A stretch of 64,000 nucleotides of DNA from Nocardiopsis quinghaiensis (GTDB lineage: Bacteria > Actinomycetota > Actinomycetes > Streptosporangiales > Streptosporangiaceae): assembly GCF_008638365.1 (NCBI RefSeq), contig NZ_VWVU01000002.1, positions 372,001 to 436,000 on the forward strand, in the 5' to 3' direction. Below, one piece after another: positions 15,822-23,914 of this stretch. The translations under genes were made by a program, and so were the position numbers. The notes under the pieces were generated by a model. The model was not told the DNA's origin and did no database searches. It was given only the letters and a program-made list of their open reading frames with translations. The first letter of the stretch is position 1; the number at the start of each line of letters is the position of its first letter.

Positions 15822-16721
15822 TCAGGCGGTCTGGCCGCCGTCGCCGTCCTTGTCCTGTTCCGCCTGCTTCTCGGCCTGCTCCTTCTTGACCCGCTCCGCC
15901 CGCTTCTTCCTCTCCGCGTCGCGCTTCTCGCGCTCGGCGATCTTGGCCTTGGTGTCGTCGTTGTAGGCGGCGAGCGCGGCGTCGATGTCGGTGTCCAGGG
16001 CGAGGCCGCCGCCCTTGACGTACAGGCCGCGGTTGCAGAACCGGCGCAGGTCGCTCTCGTTGTGCGAGACCAGGACCATCGTGCGCTGGTTGGCCAGCAT
16101 CCGGTCGATGGCCTCGTAGCACTTGCGCTTGAACGCCTTGTCGCCGACCGCGAGCACCTCGTCGACCAGCATGACCGGGTGCTCCAGCTGGGAGATCAGC
16201 GCGAAGCCGAGCCGCACCTTCATACCGCTGGAGTAGTGGCGCACCGGGGTGTCCACGAACTTCGGCTCGATCTCGGCGAAGTCGACGATCTCGTCGAAGC
16301 GCTCGTCGATCTGCCGTTCGGTCATCCCGTGCAGGGAGCCGACCAGGTACACGTTCTCGCGGCCGGTCAGGTTGTCGTTGAACCCGGCGCGCAGCTCCAG
16401 CAGGGGGGCGACCTTGCCGTGGACGTGCACCTCGCCCTCGTCGGGGATGAGCACCCCGGCGATCAGTTTGAGCAGGGTCGACTTGCCGGTGCCGTTCTTG
16501 CCGACGATGCCGACGCACTCGCCCCGGCCGATCTCGAACGTCACGTCGCGCAGCGGCCAGAACTCGTCGCCCTCGGCGTTGGGGTCGCGCTTGGTGCCGT
16601 GGATGAACATCTCGCGCAGGCTGCGCTTGCGGCGGCGGTTCACGGCGAACTTGACGCCGAGCCCCTTGGCCTCGATGACCGGCCCGGTGGCGAGCCCGGC
16701 GCCGTAGGTCGTGTGCGCCAT
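15822..16721 (-). CDS. Polysaccharide/teichoic-acid ABC exporter ATPase (TagH/Wzt-like)
   Basis: 299-residue ATP-binding subunit energising export of an envelope glycopolymer with the adjacent permease. Walker A GIVGKNGTGKST, signature YSSGMKVRLGF, Walker B VMLVDEVLAVGD and the H-loop region LVSHNESDLRRF are intact. The segment EGDEFWPLRDVTFEIGRGEC and the RAGFNDNLTGRENVYL region identify the Wzt/TagH group. The last 45 residues are a Lys/Glu/Gln-rich charged coil without the carbohydrate-binding domain of long Wzt proteins. ATG 16721 shares one base with the permease stop (TGATG), so translation is coupled. Confidence 0.9.
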   Translation of the reverse strand: MAHTTYGAGLATGPVIEAKGLGVKFAVNRRRKRSLREMFIHGTKRDPNAEGDEFWPLRDVTFEIGRGECVGIVGKNGTGKSTLLKLIAGVLIPDEGEVHVHGKVAPLLELRAGFNDNLTGRENVYLVGSLHGMTERQIDERFDEIVDFAEIEPKFVDTPVRHYSSGMKVRLGFALISQLEHPVMLVDEVLAVGDKAFKRKCYEAIDRMLANQRTMVLVSHNESDLRRFCNRGLYVKGGGLALDTDIDAALAAYNDDTKAKIAEREKRDAERKKRAERVKKEQAEKQAEQDKDGDGGQTA

Positions 16722-17557
16722 CACAACTCCTTCAGGACGGACATCTCCAGACGGCGGAACGTCCAGTATCCGATGACCAGCATCAGGACCGAACCGATCA
16801 CCGACGATGCCAAGGCGAGAGTGGTCGGGGTGAGTTCCTCGAAGCCCGCGAACCACACGGCACGGTGCATCTCGAAGATACCCAGCAGCGGGTTGAGCTG
16901 GTACAGCGTCTTGGCCCAGTCCGGGACGGCGTCGGCGGTGAGCACCAGCGCGGCCGGGAAGAGGATCGCCGAACCGTAGAACAGCAGGCGCGAGACGATG
17001 CGCACCAGGCGCTCCACGTCGCGCAGCAGCACGTTGACCGTGGACAGGAACAGGGTGAGGCCGAGGCCGAACGTGAACTGCAGCACGATGGCCAGCGGCA
17101 GCCAGACGAGCACGCCCTCCCACGAGGGCCTGCCGCCGAGGAAGACCACGAAGAGGATCAGCACCGGCCAGGTGAGCAGGTACTCGATGAACTTCGTGCC
17201 CACGGTGGCCAGGGGGAAGATCTCCCGGGGCACCTTCATGGTGGTGATCAGCTTGGAGTGCGTGATCATCGCGCGCGGCGCCTCGGACAGGATCGCCCCG
17301 AAGGTGTTCCACGGCAGGATCCCGGCCACGAGGAACAGCAGGAAGCCGCCCTGGACCTTGGTGTCCTCCGGCATGCCCCGGCTGGCGTTGAGGATGACGC
17401 CGAAGACGAAGAAGTAGACCATCGTCAGAGCCAGGGGCTCCAACATCGTCCACGCGTACCCCAGTACGGACTGCTGGTACTTGACCTTCAGGTCGCGCCG
17501 GACCAGGAGGCCGACGACCTTCCGGTGCTCCCAGACGGCCAGCGCCCTTGACGCCAC
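16721..17557 (-). CDS. Polysaccharide/teichoic-acid ABC exporter permease (TagG/Wzm-like)
   Basis: 278-residue ABC-2 type permease with six hydrophobic segments. Family landmarks are LLVRRDLKVKYQQSVLGYAW at the N-terminus, the ABC-2 motif region GILPWNTFGAILSEAPRAM, KVPREIFPLATVGTKFIEYL and YQLNPLLGIFEMHRAVWF. GTG 17557 was chosen because GGAGG (17563-17567) lies 5 nt upstream; the frame is open further but carries no family similarity. With the ATPase it would flip a lipid-linked polymer across the membrane. The leader contains a tandem hexamer repeat (17611-17634). Confidence 0.9.
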   Translation of the reverse strand: MASRALAVWEHRKVVGLLVRRDLKVKYQQSVLGYAWTMLEPLALTMVYFFVFGVILNASRGMPEDTKVQGGFLLFLVAGILPWNTFGAILSEAPRAMITHSKLITTMKVPREIFPLATVGTKFIEYLLTWPVLILFVVFLGGRPSWEGVLVWLPLAIVLQFTFGLGLTLFLSTVNVLLRDVERLVRIVSRLLFYGSAILFPAALVLTADAVPDWAKTLYQLNPLLGIFEMHRAVWFAGFEELTPTTLALASSVIGSVLMLVIGYWTFRRLEMSVLKEL

Positions 17558-17981
17558 CGCCACCTCCAAGGATCGATGTCCCGCCCGGTCCACGGTGTGC
17601 CGGACAGGCGTGCTCGTGCTCGTGCTCGTACTCGCCTGTGCGCACCGGCCGACATACGCGGTCCACCCCGTACGTGTATCGAGACGGGGGAGCGTGTCCG
17701 GGCGACCGGGGGATGTCACGGACCGCGCCCGGTTCCACGACCGCACTCTGGGGAGGTCTGTACCGGGCACGCCATACAGGCGTCCATAGGCTACCGCTGC
17801 GAACGACGGGTCGCACCACCCCGCCCATCACGAATGCGCGGTTTGTCCCCTCACCCGTGGTGACCCCCGCGGCTCCGCCCGGTAGCCCGCGGGGACGACC
17901 GACGGGGACGATTCGCTAACCTCGGCCGGGGCCGCGACGGAAGAAGGGTACGGGGCCGTGGACGACGGAAGAGGTGGGGAC
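17558..17981. other. Divergent intergenic region between exporter permease and cytidylyltransferase
   Basis: About 420 nt with no supportable gene. It holds the tandem repeat and hairpin at 17604-17639 (separate entry) and presumably promoters for both directions; TAACCT at 17916-17921 is a candidate -10 for the plus strand. Nothing else stands out. Confidence 0.4.
17604..17639. repeat. Four tandem hexamers (TGCTCG x3, TACTCG) inside an inverted repeat
   Basis: TGCTCG at 17611-17616, 17617-17622 and 17623-17628 is followed by TACTCG 17629-17634. The array is flanked by ACAGGCG (17604-17610) and CGCCTGT (17633-17639), which can pair to form a 7-bp stem with the repeats in the loop. It lies in the leader of the TagG-like permease gene. 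Confidence 0.65.
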
Positions 17982-18731
17982 ATGCGTCCGCGCGTGATCG
18001 CGGCGGTTCTGGCCGGAGGGGTCGGCGCGCGGATGGGCGCCCCCTCCCCCAAACAGCTGCTGCCCCTGGCGGGGCGGCCCGTCATCGAGCACACGATCGC
18101 CGCGTTCGAGGCGTGCCCGGACGTGGACGAGATCGTCGTGCTCATGGTGGAGGAGTACCTGGGGCGGGTCCGGGACATCGTCGCCGCGTCCGGGTTCACC
18201 AAGGTCGGCGCGGTGCTCCCGGGCGGTGCCACCCGTACCGGCACCTCCCGCGCCGCGCTGGCCGCGGCGGGCCACGCGGCCGACACCGACCTGGTCCTGC
18301 TGCACGACGCCGCGCGTCCGCTCGTGCGCCCGGCCACGATCAGCGCGTGCGTGTCCGCGCTCGGAGAGGCGGGTGCGGTCGGGGTCGCGGTGCCCAGCGC
18401 CGACACCGTGGTGCGTGTGGCCCTGGGCCGGTCCGGCGGCGAGGCGATCGCACAGGTGCCCCCGCGCGCCGAGCTGCGTAGGATGCAGACCCCGCAGGGT
18501 TTCCGGCTCGGCGTGGTCCGCCGCGCCTACGAGCTGGCGGCGGCCGACCCCGGCCTGGTGGCCACCGACGACTGCGGCGTGGTGCTGCGCTACCTGCCGG
18601 AGGAGGAGGTGCGGATCGTGCCTGGCGAGGAGACGAACATCAAGGTGACGAACCCGGGCGACATCGAGATCGCCGAGACTCTGCTGCGCCGGACACGCGC
18701 GCGTACGGTCCCGCCGGAGGTGGACGCGTGA
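17982..18731 (+). CDS. IspD/TarI-family cytidylyltransferase
   Basis: 249-residue CTP-dependent enzyme of the IspD fold: AAVLAGGVGARMGAPSPKQL at the N-terminus, HDAARPLVRPATI in the middle, and the VTNPGDIEIAE C-terminal motif. It could make CDP-methylerythritol (IspD) or CDP-ribitol (TarI); no ispF or tarJ partner is adjacent. Its location between a TagGH-type exporter and a glycerophosphodiesterase favours a polyol-phosphate polymer role, but sequence alone does not decide. ATG 17982 follows GAGGTGGGG; an in-frame GTG 17958 with an upstream AGAAGGG is the alternative. The stop overlaps the next gene (GTGA), indicating translational coupling. Confidence 0.85.
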   Translation: MRPRVIAAVLAGGVGARMGAPSPKQLLPLAGRPVIEHTIAAFEACPDVDEIVVLMVEEYLGRVRDIVAASGFTKVGAVLPGGATRTGTSRAALAAAGHAADTDLVLLHDAARPLVRPATISACVSALGEAGAVGVAVPSADTVVRVALGRSGGEAIAQVPPRAELRRMQTPQGFRLGVVRRAYELAAADPGLVATDDCGVVLRYLPEEEVRIVPGEETNIKVTNPGDIEIAETLLRRTRARTVPPEVDA

Positions 18732-19504
18732 ACCGGGTGTTCGAGGCGACCGAGGTGATCGGCCACCGCGGCGCGGGCCGCGGCGTGGTCGACGGCGTCC
18801 GGGAGAACACGGTGGAGTCCTACGCCGCCGCGGCGCGGGCCGGAGCGGACTGGGTCGAGATCGACGTGCGCCGCACCGTGGACGGGGCGCTGGTGCTCCA
18901 CCACAACGCCGCCCTGGACGACGGTCGGACGATCGTGGACCTGACCGCGCGTGAGTGCGCCGAGGCCGGACTGGTCGGCCTGGACGAGGGGTTGGCGGCG
19001 GTCCCGGACGGGGTGGGCCTGGACGTGGACGTCAAGTCGGTGATGGAGGACGCGGTCGACGCTCCGTCACGGCGGACCGTGTCCCTGCTCCTGCCGTACC
19101 TGCGCCGTGAGGCCCGGCGTCGCCGGGTGTTCGTCTGCTCTTTCGACCCCGGTGTCCTGCTGGCCGTCCGGGAGGGGGCGCCCGGGGTGCCGACGGCGTG
19201 GATGCCGTTCGTGCGCAGTCCGCTGGACCAGGCGGTGGCGGGCGCCGCCGGGATGGGGTGCCCGGTCGTGGCGATCGACGCGCGTTCGTTCGGGCCGGCC
19301 GGGGACGCGCTCCGACCGGGCCGCCGCCCGGTGGAGTACACCGTGGACCTGGCGCACCGGGCCGGGATCGAGGTGGTCTCGTGGTGTCCGGACCCGGTGG
19401 ACACGGCCCGGTTCGCCGAGGCGGGGATGGACGCCGTCGTGGTGGACGACGTGCCCGGGGCCGTGTCCGCCCTCAAGGAGCTCGGCGGCGCCGGGGGATC
19501 CTGA
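18728..19504 (+). CDS. Glycerophosphodiester phosphodiesterase (GDPD) family protein
   Basis: 258-residue TIM-barrel enzyme hydrolysing glycerophosphodiesters to glycerol-3-phosphate plus an alcohol. GDPD motifs are clear: IGHRGAGRG..REN near the N-terminus, WVEIDVRRTVDGALVLHHN containing the catalytic acidic and His residues, LDVDVKS, and SWCPDPVDTARFAEAGMDAV near the end. No signal peptide is present, so it is cytoplasmic. GTG 18728 overlaps the cytidylyltransferase stop. It may recycle glycerophosphate groups of envelope polymer or lipid made by the neighbouring genes. Confidence 0.9.
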   Translation: MNRVFEATEVIGHRGAGRGVVDGVRENTVESYAAAARAGADWVEIDVRRTVDGALVLHHNAALDDGRTIVDLTARECAEAGLVGLDEGLAAVPDGVGLDVDVKSVMEDAVDAPSRRTVSLLLPYLRREARRRRVFVCSFDPGVLLAVREGAPGVPTAWMPFVRSPLDQAVAGAAGMGCPVVAIDARSFGPAGDALRPGRRPVEYTVDLAHRAGIEVVSWCPDPVDTARFAEAGMDAVVVDDVPGAVSALKELGGAGGS

Positions 19505-19506
19505 AC

Positions 19507-19524
19507 CTCCGGGGACTCCCGGAG
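19507..19524 (+). terminator. Short hairpin after the GDPD stop
   Basis: CTCCGGG (19507-19513) pairs with CCCGGAG (19518-19524), loop GACT. It lies between convergent genes; no T-tract. Confidence 0.4.
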
Positions 19525-19547
19525 CACGTCCGGGCCCTCCGGAGGCC

Positions 19548-20579
19548 TCAGATCCGGTCGAGGAGCTCGGCCTTCTTCGCGGAGAACTCCTCGTCGGTGA
19601 GCAGCCCCCTGGCGTGCAGGTCTCCCAGGCGCTCGATCTGTCGGAAGACCCACTCGGTCCCGTCGTCCCCGGTCACCGCACGGGAGGCGCCGTCTCCCCC
19701 CGGCGCCGAGCGGTCCGCCGCCGGGCCCTCCGCGTTCGGGGGCTCGGCGCGCTCGTTCTCCGCCCCGCCGATCCGACCGACGGCCCTGGCCCTGTCCAGC
19801 CACCAGCGCGGGTCCCTGAGCCTGGCGGCCAGGTCCCCGGCCTCCGGGCCGCCGGAGCCCGGCTCCGTACCGGCCCACATGTGCGCGGTGATGGTGGCGG
19901 CCATCAGCAGGGCGTCGGAGGTCTCCGTTCCCTCGTCGGCGAGGAGGACGTTGAGGTCCTGCCTGAGTTTGCTGGAGCCCTCCCTGGCGCTGTTCGCGGT
20001 GGCCACCCGCAGGTAGCCCCACTCCCAGCCGTCGGAGGGTGTCCACTCCACACCGGTGATCTCGGTGACGTCGTACTCGCGGCGCTGGGCCCTGCGCTTG
20101 CGGCCTCCGGCCCTGGCGCCGGACCAGACCAGGCGCACGCCGGAGTCGTCGATGGTCGCGGTGCCCTCGGAGGTCTGGATGTGGAGGGGCAGTCGGGGGA
20201 CCAGGCGCAGGACCGTGTCTGGGGCCGGGGCGCCGGTGTGCTGTTCGGCGGCGAAGCGGGTCTGGTCGGCCAGGTACTCGGCGATGAGCTCGCTGGTGGC
20301 GGGGCCGGTGAGCCGGAAGGGCTGGGACTCCTCCCTCAGCGCCGCCCCGACGGCCGTGTAGGGGTCCATCCGGTCGCGCAGACGCAGTCGGAGGACCCAG
20401 CCCTTCCTGCGGTCGGCGCCGGGCCGGAAGTCGACTCCCGCGATCGCGCCCACGGGGAGTTCGAGCCGTCCGATCCGCCTGAGCAGGGGGTCCTTGGACC
20501 GGCCCCCGCTCTCGTACCTGATGACGACCGACTCGCCGTCGAACACCCAGACGGCCTGGTCGCCGCGCAACTCGTCCAT
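19548..20579 (-). CDS. DUF4429 domain protein with C-terminal SHOCT motif
   Basis: 343-residue cytoplasmic protein of unknown function. Two DUF4429-like beta-rich repeats are visible: residues about 8-110 (DGESVVIRYESGG, ..LELPVGAIAGVDFRPG, FRLTGP) and about 135-235 (IQTSEGTATIDDSGVRLVW, EYDVTEITGVEWTPS, LRVATANS). These resemble PH-like domains. The C-terminus IERLGDLHARGLLTDEEFSAKKAELLDRI region is a SHOCT motif, often an oligomerisation tail. A long acidic/Ala-Pro-rich linker separates them. ATG has GGAGG 9 nt upstream. Leader hairpins are at 20604-20646. No evident link to the flanking genes. Confidence 0.8.
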   Translation of the reverse strand: MDELRGDQAVWVFDGESVVIRYESGGRSKDPLLRRIGRLELPVGAIAGVDFRPGADRRKGWVLRLRLRDRMDPYTAVGAALREESQPFRLTGPATSELIAEYLADQTRFAAEQHTGAPAPDTVLRLVPRLPLHIQTSEGTATIDDSGVRLVWSGARAGGRKRRAQRREYDVTEITGVEWTPSDGWEWGYLRVATANSAREGSSKLRQDLNVLLADEGTETSDALLMAATITAHMWAGTEPGSGGPEAGDLAARLRDPRWWLDRARAVGRIGGAENERAEPPNAEGPAADRSAPGGDGASRAVTGDDGTEWVFRQIERLGDLHARGLLTDEEFSAKKAELLDRI

Positions 20580-20603
20580 AGCGCCTGTCCTCCGTTCCCT
20601 GTT

Positions 20604-20646
20604 CCCTCTGCCTAGCAGAGGGTCCGCTCCCGTACGAGGGCGGACC
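20604..20646. terminator. Tandem hairpins between GT2 and DUF4429 genes
   Basis: CCCTCTGC (20604-20611) pairs with GCAGAGGG (20615-20622) over a 3-nt loop; directly after it GGTCCGC (20621-20627) pairs with GCGGACC (20640-20646). They lie 3' of the minus-strand GT2 gene and in the leader of the DUF4429 gene, so they are probably a terminator. Confidence 0.5.
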
Positions 20647-20691
20647 GGGACCGAAGGCGGTCGGCGGGACGGTTCCCGGCGGCGACGGCCC

Positions 20692-21693
20692 TCAGGTGCG
20701 GGCGTCCTGCGCGGCGCGCGAGTCCGAGCCGAGCCCGGGGGGACTGGTGATGAATCCGGCGCCCCACGACATGTGCATGGTGGCCAGAGCGAGCGGGATC
20801 ATCGGCAGGCTGGCGGCGGGCAGACCGCGGCCGAGCGGTACCGACGCGGCCGTGACCAGGAGCAGGTAGGCGGCGGGAACCAGGAACAGCGGCCAGAGGA
20901 AGAGGCCGCCGACCAGTCCGGCGACCACTCCGGCCAGGGCCACGGGCGGGGCCAGGTAGCGCAGGTTGATCGTCCCCTTGTGCTGGCGGGCGACCACCCG
21001 GCGCCAGCGCCCGTAGTGGAAGTACTGCTTGGCGAGCAGGCGCACGTTGCGGCGGGGGCGGTAGGAGACCCGCATGCGCGGCTGGAACCACACCGTGCCG
21101 CCGGTGGTGCGGATGCGGTGGTTCATCTCCCAGTCCTGGGCGCGCTGGAACGCCTCGTCGTAGCCGCCGACCCGCTCCAGCGCCGACCGCTGGAAGACGC
21201 CGAGGTAGACGGTGTCGACGGGACCGCCCTCGCCTCCGGTGTGGAAGCGCGCGTTGCCCACGCCCACCTTGGAGGTCATCGCGGCGGCGACGGCCTTCTC
21301 CCAGGGGGTCGTGCCCTCGGCGGCCATGATGCCGCCGACGTTGTCGGCGCCGGTCTCCCGGAGCGTCTCGACGGCCACCCGCAGGTAGTCGGAGGGCATC
21401 ATGGCGTGCCCGTCGATGCGGGCGACGATGTCGTGTGAGGAGGCAGCGATGGCGGCGTTGAGCCCGGAGGGGGTCCTGCCGGTGGGGTTGTCGACCACCT
21501 TCACCCGTGGATCGGCGGCGGCGAGCCCGTCGGCGACCTCGCGGGTGCCGTCCGAGGAGGGGCCGACCCCGAGCACGACCTCCAGTTCGCCCGGGTACTC
21601 CTGGGCGAGGACGTGCTCCACCGCGGCGGCGAGGTGGCGCTCTTCGTTGAGTACGGGCATGACGACGGAGACAGGCGGCCAGGACACGGGCAC
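20692..21693 (-). CDS. Glycosyltransferase family 2, ExoA-like, membrane-anchored
   Basis: 333-residue enzyme with a GT-A catalytic domain (1-220) and about three C-terminal membrane helices. Motifs: VSVVMPVLNEERHLAAAVEH, VVLGVGPSSDGT, the DxD-like VARIDGHAMMP, and QRAQDWEMNHRIRTTGG carrying the acceptor ED/QxxRW-like region (YGRWRRVVARQ). This arrangement resembles ExoA-type transferases that extend undecaprenyl-linked glycans at the membrane. GTG start has GGGAA just upstream. It is a single gene between DUF4429 and TM2 proteins; substrates unknown. Confidence 0.87.
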   Translation of the reverse strand: MPVSWPPVSVVMPVLNEERHLAAAVEHVLAQEYPGELEVVLGVGPSSDGTREVADGLAAADPRVKVVDNPTGRTPSGLNAAIAASSHDIVARIDGHAMMPSDYLRVAVETLRETGADNVGGIMAAEGTTPWEKAVAAAMTSKVGVGNARFHTGGEGGPVDTVYLGVFQRSALERVGGYDEAFQRAQDWEMNHRIRTTGGTVWFQPRMRVSYRPRRNVRLLAKQYFHYGRWRRVVARQHKGTINLRYLAPPVALAGVVAGLVGGLFLWPLFLVPAAYLLLVTAASVPLGRGLPAASLPMIPLALATMHMSWGAGFITSPPGLGSDSRAAQDART

Positions 21694-21812
21694 TTCCCAG
21701 GGTCAGGACATGTCGGAACTGCGTAGGGCTTGCCGTACGCGCGTCAACGGTACTGCACCCGTACGGCCCGCCGACCCGGCGAAATCCCCGCCGGGCCGGA
21801 TCGGGCCGGTAC

Positions 21813-22079
21813 TCAGCCCTGGTTCTTGACGGGCCGGCCCTCCGCGTCCTTGAACGAGCCGACGATGATCATGATCAGGTCGATGAGCGTCCACACACCG
21901 ACGCCACCGCAGGTGACGATCATCAGGACGGCCGTACCGATCTTGCCGGTGTAGAAGCGGTGCGCCCCGACCACGCCGAGGAAGAAGCACAGCAGAAGGG
22001 CGACGAGCCAGTTTCGGCTGGAGACGGCCTCGGGGTGGGGCTGCTGGTAGGTCACTGGGACTCCGGGGGCGTTAGACAT
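21813..22079 (-). CDS. TM2 domain protein
   Basis: 88-residue protein with a short Pro/Gln-containing N-terminal tail and a TM2 domain: SRNWLVALLLCFFLGVVGAH, RFYTGKIG, then a second helix VLMIVTCGGVGVWTLIDLIM and a positively charged end. TM2 proteins are small two-helix membrane proteins of uncertain role. ATG 22079 gives the normal length; no Shine-Dalgarno is seen. A possible -10 (TAGTAT on the minus strand, 22168-22173) is about 90 nt upstream. Confidence 0.88.
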   Translation of the reverse strand: MSNAPGVPVTYQQPHPEAVSSRNWLVALLLCFFLGVVGAHRFYTGKIGTAVLMIVTCGGVGVWTLIDLIMIIVGSFKDAEGRPVKNQG

Positions 22080-22392
22080 CAGACAGGGAAATGGTGGATA
22101 CCGATACGCAGCGGGGGTGTCCGGCACGGCCCTGGCATCGGGGTCTACGCTCGGCGCACATCGGACCATACTATTTTTCCTGCACAAACCACGCTTCTGG
22201 TCACATAGCGGTACCGAATGCGGCTCAGGATGGTTCGGCGCGCGGAACTGTTCCACCGTCCGCCGCGTCACATGTACGGGACGTACACGCAAAGGGGAGG
22301 ACAACACGCCGGGAGTTGACATCTCGCGCTCTTGGGCGCAACGGGTGACAACCTAGGGATAAGGACACCGTTGATGTGGGACGGGGACGCCG
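22080..22392. other. Divergent control region between TM2 and LCP genes
   Basis: About 310 nt without a gene. It contains an AT-rich patch (22165-22195), the palindromes GGAACTGTTCC (22244-22254) and TGTACG-GGA-CGTACA (22273-22287), a TTGACA hexamer at 22316-22321 and TAGGGAT at 22354-22360 (with TTGGGC 16 nt before it). The last elements are candidate promoters for the LCP gene; the palindromes are candidate operators. Confidence 0.4.
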
Positions 22393-23892
22393 ATGAGCGA
22401 CGACAGCGCGGGACGGCACGGACCAACGGAGGGGTTCCACCGCGAGCGCTCACAGCCCCTTCCGCCCGAGCGCTCCCCCAGGTCCGGACGGGTGACCGTG
22501 CCCAGCCCCGCCTCCCGTCGCCGCCGCACCGGCCTGCTGCTGATGAGCGCGTTGTCGGTACTGGTCCTGTTCGCCTCGGGGACCTCGTGGGCGCTCACCG
22601 GCTGGGTGTCGGGGGCCCTGAACCGGTTCGACGTGTTCGGCGGGCTCTCCGAGGACGGCCGCCCCGAGTCGACCGGCGGACTGACCTTCCTGGTGATCGG
22701 CTCCGACAGCCGTGACGCGATGAGCCCGGAGGCCCAGGAGGAGCTGAGCGTGGGTTCCGCCCCGGGACAGCGCTCCGACAGCATGATGCTGGTGCGGCTC
22801 AACCACGAGCGCGACCGCGTCACCGTCGTGGGTCTCCCCCGGGACCTGTGGGTGGACGTCCCCGGCCGGGGCCCGGACAAGATCAACGCCGCCTACGGCC
22901 ACGGCGGCCCGCGGCTGGCCGTGCGGACCGTGGAGTCGCTGACCGACGTCCGCGTCGACCACTACGTCGAGGTGGACTTCCAGGGCTTCGTGAACGTGGT
23001 GGACGCGCTGGGCGGTATCGAGGTGTGCCTGCCCGAGCCGATCAGGGACCCCAAGGCCCAACTGGACATGGCGGCGGGCACGCACCAGGTGGGCGGGACC
23101 GAGGCCCTGGCCTTCGCCCGCACCCGCGCCACCTCGCGGGGCGACCTGGACCGGATCGAGCGCCAGCAGCAGGTCCTGTCCGCGATGCTCGACAGGGCAC
23201 TGAGCACCGACACCCTCTCCGACCCGGACAAACTGACCGGTTTCGTCAACAGCGCTCTGTCGTCGGTAACCGTGGACCAGGGGCTGGACACCAGCACGAT
23301 CAACGAACTGGCCTACCAGATGCGCGACCTGAGCATGGGCTCGGTCACCTTCACCCAGGTGCCCCTCTCCGACACGGAGTACTGGACGCCGCGCGGGGAC
23401 GTCGCCCTGCTGTGGGACGAGCCCGCCGCCCGCGAACTGTTCGCCGCGGTCCAGGCAGACAGGCCGATCACCGACCCCTCGCAGGAGTCCGAGGAGGGGG
23501 CCGAGCCCCGGCCCGGTGACATCCGGGTCCAGGTGTTCAACGGGATCGGTGCGCCGGGGCTGGGCGCACGGCTGGACGGCGCGCTGGCCTCCGCCGGGTT
23601 CCAGGTGGTCGCCCCGGCGCAGAACTGGAGCTCCAGCAACGTCTCCACGAGCCAGGTGCGCCACGGGCCGAACGACGGGGCCGAGGCCGAGTACCTGGCC
23701 GGGACGATCCCGGGGGCGGAGACGGTGGAGGACGGCACCCTGGACGGTGAACTGCAGATCGTGATCGGATTCGACTACACGGCGTTCGAGGCCCCGCAGG
23801 CCGGGGCCGAGGAGTCCTCGCCGGAGGAGGGGCCCTCCTCCGGCGAGGGCGCCACGGCCGTCTCGACCGCCCGGGAGAACATCTGTGGATGA
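22393..23892 (+). CDS. LytR-CpsA-Psr (LCP) family cell-wall polymer ligase with LytR_C domain
   Basis: Membrane-anchored phosphotransferase that attaches lipid-linked glycopolymers to peptidoglycan. In 499 residues: a basic cytoplasmic tail, one membrane helix (about 47-67), the LCP domain (about 95-300) with FLVIGSDSRD, RSDSMMLVRLN, VVGLPRDLWVDV, DKINAAYGHGG and the Arg-rich FARTRATSRGDLDRIERQQQ, then a LytR_C domain (about 375-455, starting IRVQVFNGIGAPGLGARLD) and an acidic tail. The active Arg and Asp residues are retained. It is followed at 22 nt by a small membrane protein gene. It is the probable final step for polymers exported by the 15.8-17.6 kb ABC transporter. Confidence 0.92.
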   Translation: MSDDSAGRHGPTEGFHRERSQPLPPERSPRSGRVTVPSPASRRRRTGLLLMSALSVLVLFASGTSWALTGWVSGALNRFDVFGGLSEDGRPESTGGLTFLVIGSDSRDAMSPEAQEELSVGSAPGQRSDSMMLVRLNHERDRVTVVGLPRDLWVDVPGRGPDKINAAYGHGGPRLAVRTVESLTDVRVDHYVEVDFQGFVNVVDALGGIEVCLPEPIRDPKAQLDMAAGTHQVGGTEALAFARTRATSRGDLDRIERQQQVLSAMLDRALSTDTLSDPDKLTGFVNSALSSVTVDQGLDTSTINELAYQMRDLSMGSVTFTQVPLSDTEYWTPRGDVALLWDEPAARELFAAVQADRPITDPSQESEEGAEPRPGDIRVQVFNGIGAPGLGARLDGALASAGFQVVAPAQNWSSSNVSTSQVRHGPNDGAEAEYLAGTIPGAETVEDGTLDGELQIVIGFDYTAFEAPQAGAEESSPEEGPSSGEGATAVSTARENICG

Positions 23893-23914
23893 TCCCGGGC
23901 AAGGAGGATCTACC

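Noticed and set aside
22244-22254. GGAACTGTTCC as an ECF sigma -35 site
   Set aside because: A symmetric palindrome without a properly spaced CGTT-type -10; more likely an operator or chance.
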